A stretch of DNA of 64,000 nt from Martinezella rhizogenes (GTDB taxonomy: Bacteria; Pseudomonadota; Alphaproteobacteria; Rhizobiales; Rhizobiaceae), in the NCBI GenBank assembly GCA_013322215.1, contig JAAMEZ010000047.1, forward strand, positions 310,001-374,000. The letters are read 5' to 3'. The notes below the pieces were generated by a model that worked only from the letters and a program-made list of their open reading frames with translations, ran no database searches and was not told the origin of the DNA. The position numbers were made by a program, and so were the translations under genes. The first letter of the stretch is position 1. Each line of letters begins with the position of its first letter. Shown piece by piece: positions 1 through 7,748 of the stretch.

Positions 1-96
1 CGCGGCAGCATCGCTTCGATCAAGGGCGAATGTGCGCCGACCTATGGCGTCGACCCCTGCACGACGGGTTCCATCGACGCGTCCTCCCCGAACTGA
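1..96 (+). CDS. C-terminal fragment of an unrecognised protein
   Basis: An open frame runs in from the window edge and ends at TGA 94-96, giving 31 residues that include a Cys pair (ECAPTYGVDPC). It is followed within ten bases by a bidirectional terminator shared with the convergent uppP gene, which supports a real gene ending here. The fragment is too short to identify. Confidence in coding is moderate to low. Confidence 0.4.
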   Translation, partial: RGSIASIKGECAPTYGVDPCTTGSIDASSPN

Positions 97-104
97 TCGG
101 GCAT

Positions 105-137
105 GAAAAAGGCCGGTTTTCACCGGCCTCACTTTTT
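105..137. terminator. bidirectional rho-independent terminator
   Basis: A 6-bp GC stem GGCCGG (111-116) / CCGGCC (123-128) with loop TTTTCA has AAAAA on its left and CTTTTT on its right, so it can terminate both the plus-strand gene ending at 96 and uppP arriving from the right on the minus strand. Confidence 0.75.
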
Positions 138-164
138 CCAGGATTGCAGCACGGGCGATCGGCC

Positions 165-962
165 TCAGCCGAAATAGAGCCCGATCAGGCCGACCGTGCC
201 GACGGCAATGCGCCACCATGCGAAGGGGGCGTAGCCACGGCGCGACACGAAGTCGAGCAGCGCGCGCACCACAAGCAGCGCCGAGATGAAGGCCATGACG
301 AAGCCGATAACGATCAGCTGACCATCGGCCATGCTGAGATCATGGCGGCTCTTCCACAAATCCAGCGTGAAGGCGCCGACCATTGTCGGCATGGCGAGGA
401 AGAAGGAGAATTCCGCGGCCGAACGCTTGTCGGCGCCAAGCAGCAGCGCGCCGACGATGGTCGAACCGGAGCGCGACGTTCCCGGAATCATGGCCAGGCA
501 CTGGAAGAAGCCGATCTTGACCGCCATCGGCCAGGAAAACTCATAGGCGCTGGTGTATTTGGGCTTGAACTGGATCTTGTCGACGACAAGGAGAACGATG
601 CCGCCGAGGATCAGCGAGATACAGATCACCAGCGGCGAGTTAAACAGCACGGTCTTGATGAAATCATGCGCCAGCGCGCCGATGACGGCGGCCGGCAGAA
701 AGCCGAACAGGACGGCGAGAACGAAGTGACGGGCCTTAACGCTGACGGGGAGCGCCTTGGCGATCTGGACGAGGCGATTGAAATAGACGAGCAGAATGGC
801 GAGAATCGCGCCGAGCTGGATCAAAACTTCAAAAGTGCCGGCCGATTTGAAGCCGAGAAAATGTCCGAGCAATATCAGATGGCCCGTCGAGGAGACCGGA
901 ATGAACTCCGTAAGCCCCTCCACAAGGCCTAAAACCAACGCGATAATAATTTGTTCAGCCAT
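165..962 (-). CDS. uppP: undecaprenyl-diphosphatase UppP/BacA
   Basis: A 265-residue integral membrane protein that dephosphorylates undecaprenyl pyrophosphate, recycling the lipid carrier for peptidoglycan and other cell-wall polymers and giving bacitracin resistance. It shows both family signatures: EGLTEFIPVSSTGH (about residues 15-28) and PGTSRSGST (160-168), which form the catalytic pocket. Several hydrophobic helices cover the whole length, and the size is normal for the family (about 265-275). The ATG at 962-960 gives the canonical MAEQ-type start. It converges on the gene ending at 96. This is the BacA/UppP phosphatase, not the unrelated SbmA/BacA transporter of Sinorhizobium symbiosis literature. 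Confidence 0.96.
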   Translation of the reverse strand: MAEQIIIALVLGLVEGLTEFIPVSSTGHLILLGHFLGFKSAGTFEVLIQLGAILAILLVYFNRLVQIAKALPVSVKARHFVLAVLFGFLPAAVIGALAHDFIKTVLFNSPLVICISLILGGIVLLVVDKIQFKPKYTSAYEFSWPMAVKIGFFQCLAMIPGTSRSGSTIVGALLLGADKRSAAEFSFFLAMPTMVGAFTLDLWKSRHDLSMADGQLIVIGFVMAFISALLVVRALLDFVSRRGYAPFAWWRIAVGTVGLIGLYFG

Positions 963-1112
963 ATCGTGTCCTTTGTCTAACGGCAGGGCGGCCCGATTCG
1001 CTTGTGCAAACTAGGCCAAGATCCTATAGCTTCAACCGATGACAAATGACTAGGGCCGCAAAATCGCGACCCAAAAGACTCCATAGCATCAATCAGAAAC
1101 ACCCGAGTACCA

Positions 1113-1805
1113 ATGCCGACGCTGTATCATCACCCAATGTCATCTTCCTCCCGGTTCGTTCGTCTGATCCTGACGGAATATGGCTATCAGACGGAGCTGA
1201 TCGAGGAACAGACCTGGGAAAAGCGACGCGATTTCCTGGCGCTGAACCCTGCCGGCACCCTGCCTGTCTATGTCGATGACAGCATGCGGGCGCTCTGTGG
1301 CGCCTCGGTCATTTCCGAATATCTCGACGAGACCCATGGCGTCTTGAAGCGCGACCGCCGGCTTCTCGCCGAAGATCCGTTCCAGCGCGCTGAAATCCGC
1401 CGGCTGACGGAATGGTTCATGCAGAAGATGGAGCAGGATGTGACCCGGCCGCTGACGCGCGAACGCGTCTTCAAGCTGCAGATGACCGCTGAACAGGGCG
1501 GCGGTGCTCCCGATTCCAAGGTCATGCGCATGGCGCGCGGCAATATCCGTCAGCACATGAAATATCTGTCCTGGCTGGCGGGTTCGCGGCAGTGGCTGGC
1601 CGGCGAGCGGCTGAGCTATGCCGATCTTGCCGCTGCGGCCTCGGTTTCCGTGCTAGATTATCTGGGCGAGATCGACTGGACGGAATCGCCGGTCGCCAAG
1701 GAATGGTATCAGCGGCTGAAGTCGCGCCCGTCCTTCCGGCCGCTCCTGGCGGAGCGCGTGCGTGGTGTCACCCCGGTCTCGCACTATGCCGATCTGGATT
1801 TCTGA
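1113..1805 (+). CDS. glutathione S-transferase family protein
   Basis: A 230-residue cytosolic protein with a thioredoxin-like N-terminal half (residues 1-80, MPTLYHHPMSSSSRFVRLIL) containing the Ser/Arg-rich glutathione-site region and the cis-Pro segment NPAGTLPVYVDD. An all-helical C-terminal half follows, ending in WLAGERLSYADLAAAA, a typical GST_C N-capping-box region. It probably conjugates or reduces small electrophiles using glutathione; the substrate cannot be read from sequence. It lies 12 bases upstream of queG on the same strand, so the two are likely co-transcribed, as is often seen in Rhizobiaceae. The start is the ATG at 1113. Confidence 0.9.
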   Translation: MPTLYHHPMSSSSRFVRLILTEYGYQTELIEEQTWEKRRDFLALNPAGTLPVYVDDSMRALCGASVISEYLDETHGVLKRDRRLLAEDPFQRAEIRRLTEWFMQKMEQDVTRPLTRERVFKLQMTAEQGGGAPDSKVMRMARGNIRQHMKYLSWLAGSRQWLAGERLSYADLAAAASVSVLDYLGEIDWTESPVAKEWYQRLKSRPSFRPLLAERVRGVTPVSHYADLDF

Positions 1806-1817
1806 CGAGGGCTTGAT

Positions 1818-2975
1818 ATGCCCGATGATCGCGAAACGGAAAGAGCTAACAAGCGCCGGAAAGCATTGACCGCGTTCCTGCGGGAAGAAGCGCGCGCCCA
1901 AGGTTTCGATCTCTGTCGCATCACCAAACCCGACGCTATCCCCGAGGCTCCTGTCAGGCTCGGTCAGTTTCTGGACAAGGGCCATCACGGCACCATGGGC
2001 TGGATGGCGGAGACACGCGACCGCAGAGGCGATCCGCGCGTGCTCTGGAGCGAGACGCGCTCCATCGTCGTCTTCGGCCTCAACTACGGCCCGGACGAAG
2101 ATCCACGCGGCATTCTGGAGAAGAAGGACAAGGCGGCGATATCGGTCTATGCCCGAAACCGCGATTATCACGACATCATCAAGGGTAGGCTGAAAGAGAT
2201 CGCCACTCGCTTCGCCGCGCGCTCGAAGGAAGACGTCAAAGTCTTCGTCGACACAGCACCCGTTATGGAGAAGCCACTCGCCGGTGCGGCCGGTCTCGGC
2301 TGGCAGGGCAAGCACACCAATCTCGTCAATCGCGCCTTCGGCTCCTGGCTCTTCCTCGGCTCGATGTTCACCACGGCTGATCTCGAACCAGACGAGCCCG
2401 AGGTCGACCATTGCGGCTCCTGCCGGGCCTGTCTCGACGTCTGCCCGACATCGGCCTTCCCGGCGCCCTATCAGCTCGATGCGCGCCGCTGCATTTCCTA
2501 TCTCACCATCGAACACAAGGGGCCGATCGATCCGGAGCTTCGGCCGATGATCGGCAATCGCATCTACGGCTGCGACGACTGCCTTGCCGCCTGCCCCTGG
2601 AACAAGTTCGCGAGCGCCGCCTCGGAAATGAAGCTGGTCGCGCGGGACGATCTCAAGGAACCGTCGATCACCTTTCTGCTTGATCTGGACGATGCGACCT
2701 TCCGCACATTCTTCAGCGGCTCGCCTGTCAAGCGCATCGGCCGCGACCGGTTTATTCGCAATGTGCTCATCGCGGCAGGCAATTCCGGCGAGCGCTCTCT
2801 TATAGAGAGATGCCGCCAATTGGCTGGAGACCCCTCGCCCGTTGTGCGCGGCATGGCGATCTGGGCGCTGTCGCGGCTGATGACGGCTGGCGAATTCAAC
2901 GCATTTGCGGCACAAAGAGGCGACGAAGCGGACGAAGAGGTTCGCGCCGAATGGGCATTGGCGGGAGTATTATGA
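1818..2975 (+). CDS. queG: epoxyqueuosine reductase QueG
   Basis: A 385-residue cobalamin- and iron-sulfur-dependent enzyme that performs the last step of queuosine synthesis, reducing epoxyqueuosine to queuosine at position 34 of tRNAs for Asp, Asn, His and Tyr. Visible features are the active-site segment VDTAPVMEK (about 145-152) and two 4Fe-4S clusters: CGSCRACLDVCP (Cys 199, 202, 205, 209) and Cys 225 with CDDCLAACPW (252, 255, 259). A HEAT-like tail occupies about residues 320-385. Its stop overlaps the start of the next gene (ATGA), implying translational coupling. Length is normal for alphaproteobacterial QueG. Confidence 0.96.
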   Translation: MPDDRETERANKRRKALTAFLREEARAQGFDLCRITKPDAIPEAPVRLGQFLDKGHHGTMGWMAETRDRRGDPRVLWSETRSIVVFGLNYGPDEDPRGILEKKDKAAISVYARNRDYHDIIKGRLKEIATRFAARSKEDVKVFVDTAPVMEKPLAGAAGLGWQGKHTNLVNRAFGSWLFLGSMFTTADLEPDEPEVDHCGSCRACLDVCPTSAFPAPYQLDARRCISYLTIEHKGPIDPELRPMIGNRIYGCDDCLAACPWNKFASAASEMKLVARDDLKEPSITFLLDLDDATFRTFFSGSPVKRIGRDRFIRNVLIAAGNSGERSLIERCRQLAGDPSPVVRGMAIWALSRLMTAGEFNAFAAQRGDEADEEVRAEWALAGVL

Positions 2976-3847
2976 TGCATGTGATGATTTTCGGCTGCGG
3001 CTATTCCGGAACGGCCATCGCCAAGGCCTTCGCCGGCTCCGGCATCCGCATCACCGGCACGACCCGCTCCGCCGACAAGGCGGCATTATTGACGAAGGAA
3101 GGCATCGAAGCCTTCGTCTTCGACGGCGAGACGCTCGATCCGGCTCTGGCCGAGACGATGGCCACAGCGACGCATCTGGTGCAATCGATCGCGCCGGGCA
3201 AATCCGGCGATCCGCTGCTACGGCTGGCGCAGCTCAATCTCAAGGCTCTGATGCCGAAGCTGGAATGGATCTGCTATCTCTCGACCGTTGGCGTCTATGG
3301 CGATCACAAGGGTGCCTGGGTCAGCGAACAGACATCGCTGCATCCCATCGCAGACCGCTCGGTTGAACGGGTAGAAGCTGAAGACGGCTGGCTGCGGGTC
3401 GGCATCAGGCTTAATCTTCCCGTCGCGGTCCTTCGGCTCTCCGGCATTTATGGCCCAGGCCGCAATGCCTTCTGCAATCTGGAAAAAGGAACCGCGCGGC
3501 GGCTCATCAAGGCGAACCAGGTGTTCAATCGCATCCGCGTCGAAGATATCGGCGCCTGCGGCCGCTTCCTGTCCGCGCGCAAACTCGGCGGCATATATAA
3601 TGTCACCGACGACGAACCCGCGCCGCCGCAGGATGTCGTTGCCGAGGCTGCCCGCCTGATGAGTGTCGAGCCGCCGCCGGAACAACCCTTCGAAACCGCC
3701 GAGCTGACGCCGATGGCACGCTCTTTCTATGGCGAGAACAAGCGCGTTTCGAACGCGAAATTGCGCGCGCTCGGCTTTCAGTTCCGCTACCCAGAGTATC
3801 GCATGTCGCTTGCCGAACTCTGGTCCTCCGGAGAGTGGCGCGGCTGA
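2972..3847 (+). CDS. NAD-dependent epimerase/dehydratase (SDR, YeeZ-like)
   Basis: A 291-residue extended short-chain dehydrogenase-like protein. The N-terminal Rossmann glycine motif is FGCGYSG (about residues 7-13), followed by strand-helix repeats. The segment LSTVGVYGDHKG carries the SDR Ser and Tyr, but the Lys of YxxxK is not evident where expected, so a catalytic epimerase reaction is uncertain. I chose ATG 2972 because it overlaps the queG stop by four bases; a longer upstream frame lies inside queG. The pairing with queG suggests co-expression, but no reaction can be assigned from sequence. Confidence 0.85.
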   Translation: MMHVMIFGCGYSGTAIAKAFAGSGIRITGTTRSADKAALLTKEGIEAFVFDGETLDPALAETMATATHLVQSIAPGKSGDPLLRLAQLNLKALMPKLEWICYLSTVGVYGDHKGAWVSEQTSLHPIADRSVERVEAEDGWLRVGIRLNLPVAVLRLSGIYGPGRNAFCNLEKGTARRLIKANQVFNRIRVEDIGACGRFLSARKLGGIYNVTDDEPAPPQDVVAEAARLMSVEPPPEQPFETAELTPMARSFYGENKRVSNAKLRALGFQFRYPEYRMSLAELWSSGEWRG

Positions 3848-4244
3848 GAAGCCACCCTCCACGCCAAGCGGAATCGCATGAAAATTCCTACTTAGCCGGC
3901 TGCTCTAGTTCAATTTGCTCCGCATTTATGGTTAACGACCTCTAAAATTGCACAAATGCGGCAGCAATTATGGCAAAGCCGGAAAATTATTTTTCGGATT
4001 TTCGTGATCTCCAGCACTGATGGGCCTCGCCGAGAAAATTCATTTCATTTTTAACTGATTTTATTAGGTTTTTTCCACAATCAAGCAAATCTACTGAATA
4101 GTCACAGTATTTGCCGAAAATCACAAATGTTACAGACCGTAACATTCCGTGATCGCTGGTGGCACTTTTTCGCCATTTTTGGCCTGATTTAAGCCCCGCC
4201 GCCTACCCAAGGCGCAAGTTCAATAGCTTGAGGGAAAAATCGGT
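3848..4244. promoter_or_regulatory. AT-rich regulatory region in front of rlpA
   Basis: This 397-base gap holds no gene. It is strikingly A+T-rich compared with its neighbours. It contains ATGGTTAA at 3928-3935 (the complement of the CtrA half-site TTAACCAT) and a perfect inverted repeat TGTTAC-N5-GTAACA at 4128-4144, about 100 bases before the rlpA start. These are candidate operators for rlpA; the factor that binds the palindrome is unknown. Confidence 0.45.
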
Positions 4245-4613
4245 TTGAAGAAAATCGCACGTTCTTTGGCAATCGCCGCAACTATATCCGCCTCCATTGC
4301 TGTCGTTTCGACACCGGCATTTGCATCCGCTGGCTGCGGAGGCGCTTCATGGTACGGGGGAAGCTCCCGAACTGCTTCCGGGGAACGTATGAGTTCCAAA
4401 AATCTTACTGCAGCCCACCGCTCGCTCGCCTTCGGCACGCGCCTCCGGGTCACCAACAAGCACAATGGCCGCAGCGTCGTCGTCCGTATCAACGACCGTG
4501 GACCTTTCATTCGCGGACGTGTTCTCGATCTTTCCCGCGCTGCTGCTCAGAACATCGGCATGGTCGCTTCGGGTACCGCCAAGGTCTGTTACGAGGTTGT
4601 CGCCTCGAAGTAA
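4245..4613 (+). CDS. rlpA: RlpA-like septal ring protein (double-psi beta-barrel)
   Basis: A 122-residue secreted protein. Residues 1-28 form a signal peptide ending STPAFASA. The rest is a double-psi beta-barrel, from GASWYGGSSRTASGERM to NDRGPFIRGRVLDLSRAAA, the conserved RlpA core. RlpA proteins bind, and in some species cleave, denuded glycan strands of peptidoglycan at division sites. There is no SPOR domain, so this is the short form seen often in rhizobia. The start is the TTG at 4245, chosen because AGGGAAA lies 8-14 bases upstream and the frame opens directly into the MKKI signal peptide; no ATG exists in front. Enzymatic activity is not established for short forms. Confidence 0.88.
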   Translation: MKKIARSLAIAATISASIAVVSTPAFASAGCGGASWYGGSSRTASGERMSSKNLTAAHRSLAFGTRLRVTNKHNGRSVVVRINDRGPFIRGRVLDLSRAAAQNIGMVASGTAKVCYEVVASK

Positions 4614-4819
4614 TCGCCGGGAGCCGGAACCACCGGCAAATCGGCATGACGCTTGCTCTCTCGGCCAATCGCGGCTACCACGCGATTGAGACGTCTCAAA
4701 ATCCGCCGCCATGGGCATTGTTTGCGCGGATCGGCGAGCCGTCAGCGGTTTTGGCAGGGCGCAGATTCCCAAGATGAGCTCCAACGGGTTCCGGGTCATG
4801 CGCAAGCAGGAGAGTGTGA

Positions 4820-6109
4820 ATGCGTCTGGGCGGCCGATTGCAGGGGGCCATCGAAGTTCTTGCCGATATCGAAGCGCGCAAGCGACCGGTGGCCGATGCC
4901 CTGAAGGATTGGGGCCTTGCCCATCGCTTCGCCGGGTCCGGTGACAGGGCCGCGATCGGCAATATCGTTTATGACGCCCTACGCATGCGCCTATCCCACG
5001 CGTGGCTGATGGGAGACGACAGCCCCTCGGCACTCGCCCACGCCGTCCTCTTTCGTCAATGGGGCCTGACGCCCGAGGCGCTGGCTGCCGAACTCGACGG
5101 CGATAAATTCGCCCCCGAAGCTCCGAGCGCCGAAAATCTGACTGCCTTTGCAGCCCGCAAACTCGAAGATGCCCCTCTCCATATCCAAGGCGACATTCCC
5201 GAATGGGTCGAACCTTCCTTCAACCAAGCCTTCGGCGATGGCTGGCTTTCGGAGGCACAGGCCCTTTCAGAACGCCCGACGCTCGACCTTCGCGCCAATG
5301 CGCTGAAGGCCGACCGCGCCAAAGTCGTGAAGGCGTTGGAGCGCGCCGGCGGGCAGGCATCAAAAATCGCGCGGTTCGGCATCCGCATTCCCGCCGGCGA
5401 AGGCGCGTCCCGCCTGCCGAACGTTACCGCCGAGCTCTCCTTCCAGAAGGGCTGGTTCGAGGTGCAGGACGAAGGCTCGCAGATCGTCGCCGATCTGGTT
5501 CTGCCTGAAGAAGGCGACCAGGTGCTCGATTATTGCGCCGGCGGTGGCGGCAAGACGCTCGCCATGTCGGCTGCGATGCACAACAAGGGCCAGGTCCACG
5601 CCTATGACAGCGACCGGCGGCGGCTGGCGCCGATCATCGAGCGGCTGAAGCGGGCCGGCACCCGCAATGTCCAAGTCCACGACGAGCGCAACAGCCTGCT
5701 CCAACTACGCGGCAAGTTCGACAAGGTGTTGGTCGACGCGCCCTGCACCGGCACGGGCACCTGGCGGCGCCGTCCCGATACCAAGTGGCGGTTGACGCAG
5801 AAAAATCTCGACGAGCGCACCAGCCAGCAGCAGGAAGCGCTGGCTCAAGCCGGCGAATTCGTCCGGCCCGGCGGCGCGCTGCTCTATGTCACTTGTTCAG
5901 TCCTGCCGGAAGAGAACGAGGCGCAGGTGAACCGTTTCGTCGCCCATAATCCGGACTTCGAAGTGGTGGAAACATTGAGCTCCTGGGGCAAACTGTTCGG
6001 CAAGGATGCCCCGCAGCCCCGTTCCTCCGACGGCAAGACCATTACGCTGACACCCGCCTCCACCGATACGGACGGCTTCTTCTTCTGCCGCCTGCAGCGG
6101 AAGATGTGA
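4820..6109 (+). CDS. rsmB: RsmB-like 16S rRNA (cytosine-5) methyltransferase
   Basis: A 429-residue SAM-dependent RNA m5C methyltransferase of the RsmB/NOP2/Sun family. The N-terminal third is a NusB-like helical RNA-binding region. The SAM motif VLDYCAGGGGKTLAM lies at about residues 235-250. The two catalytic cysteines are seen in DAPCTGTGTWRRRPD (about 309) and VTCSVLPEEN (about 357); the first releases and the second attacks C6 of cytosine. AGGAGAG at 4808-4814 fixes the ATG at 4820. In many rhizobia this gene sits close to guaA, as here. The exact rRNA position modified is inferred from family only. Confidence 0.93.
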   Translation: MRLGGRLQGAIEVLADIEARKRPVADALKDWGLAHRFAGSGDRAAIGNIVYDALRMRLSHAWLMGDDSPSALAHAVLFRQWGLTPEALAAELDGDKFAPEAPSAENLTAFAARKLEDAPLHIQGDIPEWVEPSFNQAFGDGWLSEAQALSERPTLDLRANALKADRAKVVKALERAGGQASKIARFGIRIPAGEGASRLPNVTAELSFQKGWFEVQDEGSQIVADLVLPEEGDQVLDYCAGGGGKTLAMSAAMHNKGQVHAYDSDRRRLAPIIERLKRAGTRNVQVHDERNSLLQLRGKFDKVLVDAPCTGTGTWRRRPDTKWRLTQKNLDERTSQQQEALAQAGEFVRPGGALLYVTCSVLPEENEAQVNRFVAHNPDFEVVETLSSWGKLFGKDAPQPRSSDGKTITLTPASTDTDGFFFCRLQRKM

Positions 6110-6413
6110 GCTGAGCTCCGCGCGCAACGGAACTGTCGCTCCGAGAATGACTGTTTCAGTCTAGTGGTGATCGAACTGGCGATTATGGCCAGGCGGTCAT
6201 GCCGTCGTCACCTTGCTTCGATTGCCCGGCCAACAACCTGCCAAGCGTACATCCGCACATTTGCAGGCGAATCCATTCCGCAGGCGGCGCCTGGATCCAT
6301 CACCTCTCGCCTTAAAATCATTCTAAACTAGAGCGTTTGACACAAGTTTGTTTTTCATACATGACACAAATTGCCAAGTTTTGACGGTGCCCCCGCTGTC
6401 ACAGGAGAGGAAC
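6110..6413. promoter_or_regulatory. promoter region of the iron-related cluster with an Irr-box-like site
   Basis: A 304-base gap without a gene. At 6311-6327 lies CTTAAAATCATTCTAAA, a near-match (two mismatches) to the interrupted palindrome TTTAGAAT-N-ATTCTAAA known as the ICE motif or Irr box in Rhizobiales. A TTGACA follows at 6337-6342 as a possible -35 element; a -10 is not clear. The site lies about 90 bases before the first imelysin start. Irr control of the cluster by haem/iron status is therefore likely, with the direction of regulation unknown. Confidence 0.65.
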
Positions 6414-7703
6414 ATGAAACTGAAAAACAAAATTGGCGCCGCGCTCGCGGTGGCCGTTGTCACGACTGCGGCCTACGGCCTGCCGGCTTTCGCAGCCGCT
6501 CCCGAGCCGGCTGCCGTTCTCAAGCATTATTCGGAACTGGCACATGCCAAATATCAGGACTCCCTGACGACGGCGAAGGCGCTCGACAAGGCCATCGACG
6601 CCCTGATCGCCAATCCAAGCGACAAGACGCTGAAGGCCGCCCGCGCCGCCTGGATCAAAGCTCGCGTTCCCTATGCACAGACGGAAGTCTATCGCTTCGG
6701 CAATCCGATCATCGACGACTGGGAAGGCAAGGTGAACTCCTGGCCGCTGGACGAAGGCCTGATCGACTATGTCGACGCCTCCTATGGCACCGAAAGCGAT
6801 GAAAACGCACTCTATGTCGCCAACGTCATCGCCAACAAGACGATCAAGATCAACGGCAAGGATGTCGACGCCTCGCATCTGACGCCGGAATTCCTGTCGG
6901 GCACGCTGCATCAGGCTGGCGGAGTCGAAGCCAACGTTGCGACCGGCTACCACGCCATCGAATTCCTTCTGTGGGGCCAGGACCTGCACGGCACCGGACC
7001 GGGCGCCGGCGAACGCCCCGCCACCGACTACGATCTGAAGAATTGCACGCACGGCAATTGCGACCGCCGTGCCGAATATCTGAAATCCGCCTCGACGCTG
7101 CTCGTTTCGGACCTGCAGGACATGACCGACAAGTGGGAGCCGGATGGCGAAGCCACCAAGCATGTCGAAGCCGATCCGAAGGCCGGTCTCACCACCATCC
7201 TGACCGGCATGGGCTCGCTCTCCTATGGCGAGCTTGCCGGCGAGCGCATGAAGCTCGGCCTGCTGCTGCACGATCCGGAAGAAGAGCAGGATTGCTTCTC
7301 CGACAACACCTATAACGAGCACAATGGCGACGCCATCGGCATCGCTTCGGCCTATAACGGCAACTATACCCGCGTCGACGGCACCAAGATGAAGGGTCCG
7401 TCGCTGCACGATCTGGTCAAGGCCAAGGACGCAGCGCTCGACAAGGAGATGGAAGGCAAGCTCGACACCACGCTTGCTGCCATGAAGGCGCTGGTGCATC
7501 GCGGCGAGACGGTCGAGAAGTACGACCAGATGATTGGCGAAGGCAACAAGGAAGGCAACGCCACTGTGCAGAAGGCCATCGACGGCCTGCTCGACCAGAC
7601 GAAGAGCATCCAGCGCGTCATCGCCGCTCTCGACCTCGGCACGATCAAGCTCGAAGGTTCGGACAGCCTGGACAACCCGAACGCCGTCTTCACGAAGAAG
7701 TAA
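6414..7703 (+). CDS. imelysin-family periplasmic iron-regulated protein (IrpA-like)
   Basis: A 429-residue exported protein. I chose ATG 6414 over an upstream in-frame start because AGGAGAGG stands at 6403-6410 and the frame then begins with a clean signal peptide (MKLKNKIG to PAFAA). The mature protein is the helical imelysin fold, with the conserved GxHxxE motif as GYHAIE at about residues 179-184, which is proposed to bind metal. Members such as IrpA and EfeO-related proteins are induced by iron limitation. It is first in a cluster with a di-haem protein and a second imelysin, pointing to periplasmic iron acquisition or oxidation. No peptidase activity should be assumed despite the family name. 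Confidence 0.92.
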   Translation: MKLKNKIGAALAVAVVTTAAYGLPAFAAAPEPAAVLKHYSELAHAKYQDSLTTAKALDKAIDALIANPSDKTLKAARAAWIKARVPYAQTEVYRFGNPIIDDWEGKVNSWPLDEGLIDYVDASYGTESDENALYVANVIANKTIKINGKDVDASHLTPEFLSGTLHQAGGVEANVATGYHAIEFLLWGQDLHGTGPGAGERPATDYDLKNCTHGNCDRRAEYLKSASTLLVSDLQDMTDKWEPDGEATKHVEADPKAGLTTILTGMGSLSYGELAGERMKLGLLLHDPEEEQDCFSDNTYNEHNGDAIGIASAYNGNYTRVDGTKMKGPSLHDLVKAKDAALDKEMEGKLDTTLAAMKALVHRGETVEKYDQMIGEGNKEGNATVQKAIDGLLDQTKSIQRVIAALDLGTIKLEGSDSLDNPNAVFTKK

Positions 7704-7710
7704 TAAGGGA

Positions 7711-7740
7711 GGGCGGCAGCGCGACAAGGCGCTGCCGCCC
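7711..7740 (+). promoter_or_regulatory. strong intergenic hairpin inside the iron cluster
   Basis: GGGCGGCAGCGC (7711-7722) and GCGCTGCCGCCC (7729-7740) form a perfect 12-bp stem with a six-base loop between the imelysin and di-haem genes. No T-run follows, so it is more likely an mRNA-stabilising or attenuating structure than a complete terminator. Confidence 0.6.
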
Positions 7741-7748
7741 CAATACCC

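Noticed and set aside
6399..7727. 442-residue minus-strand frame opposite the first imelysin
   Set aside because: Antisense shadow of a gene with clear signal peptide and motif; composition is not protein-like.
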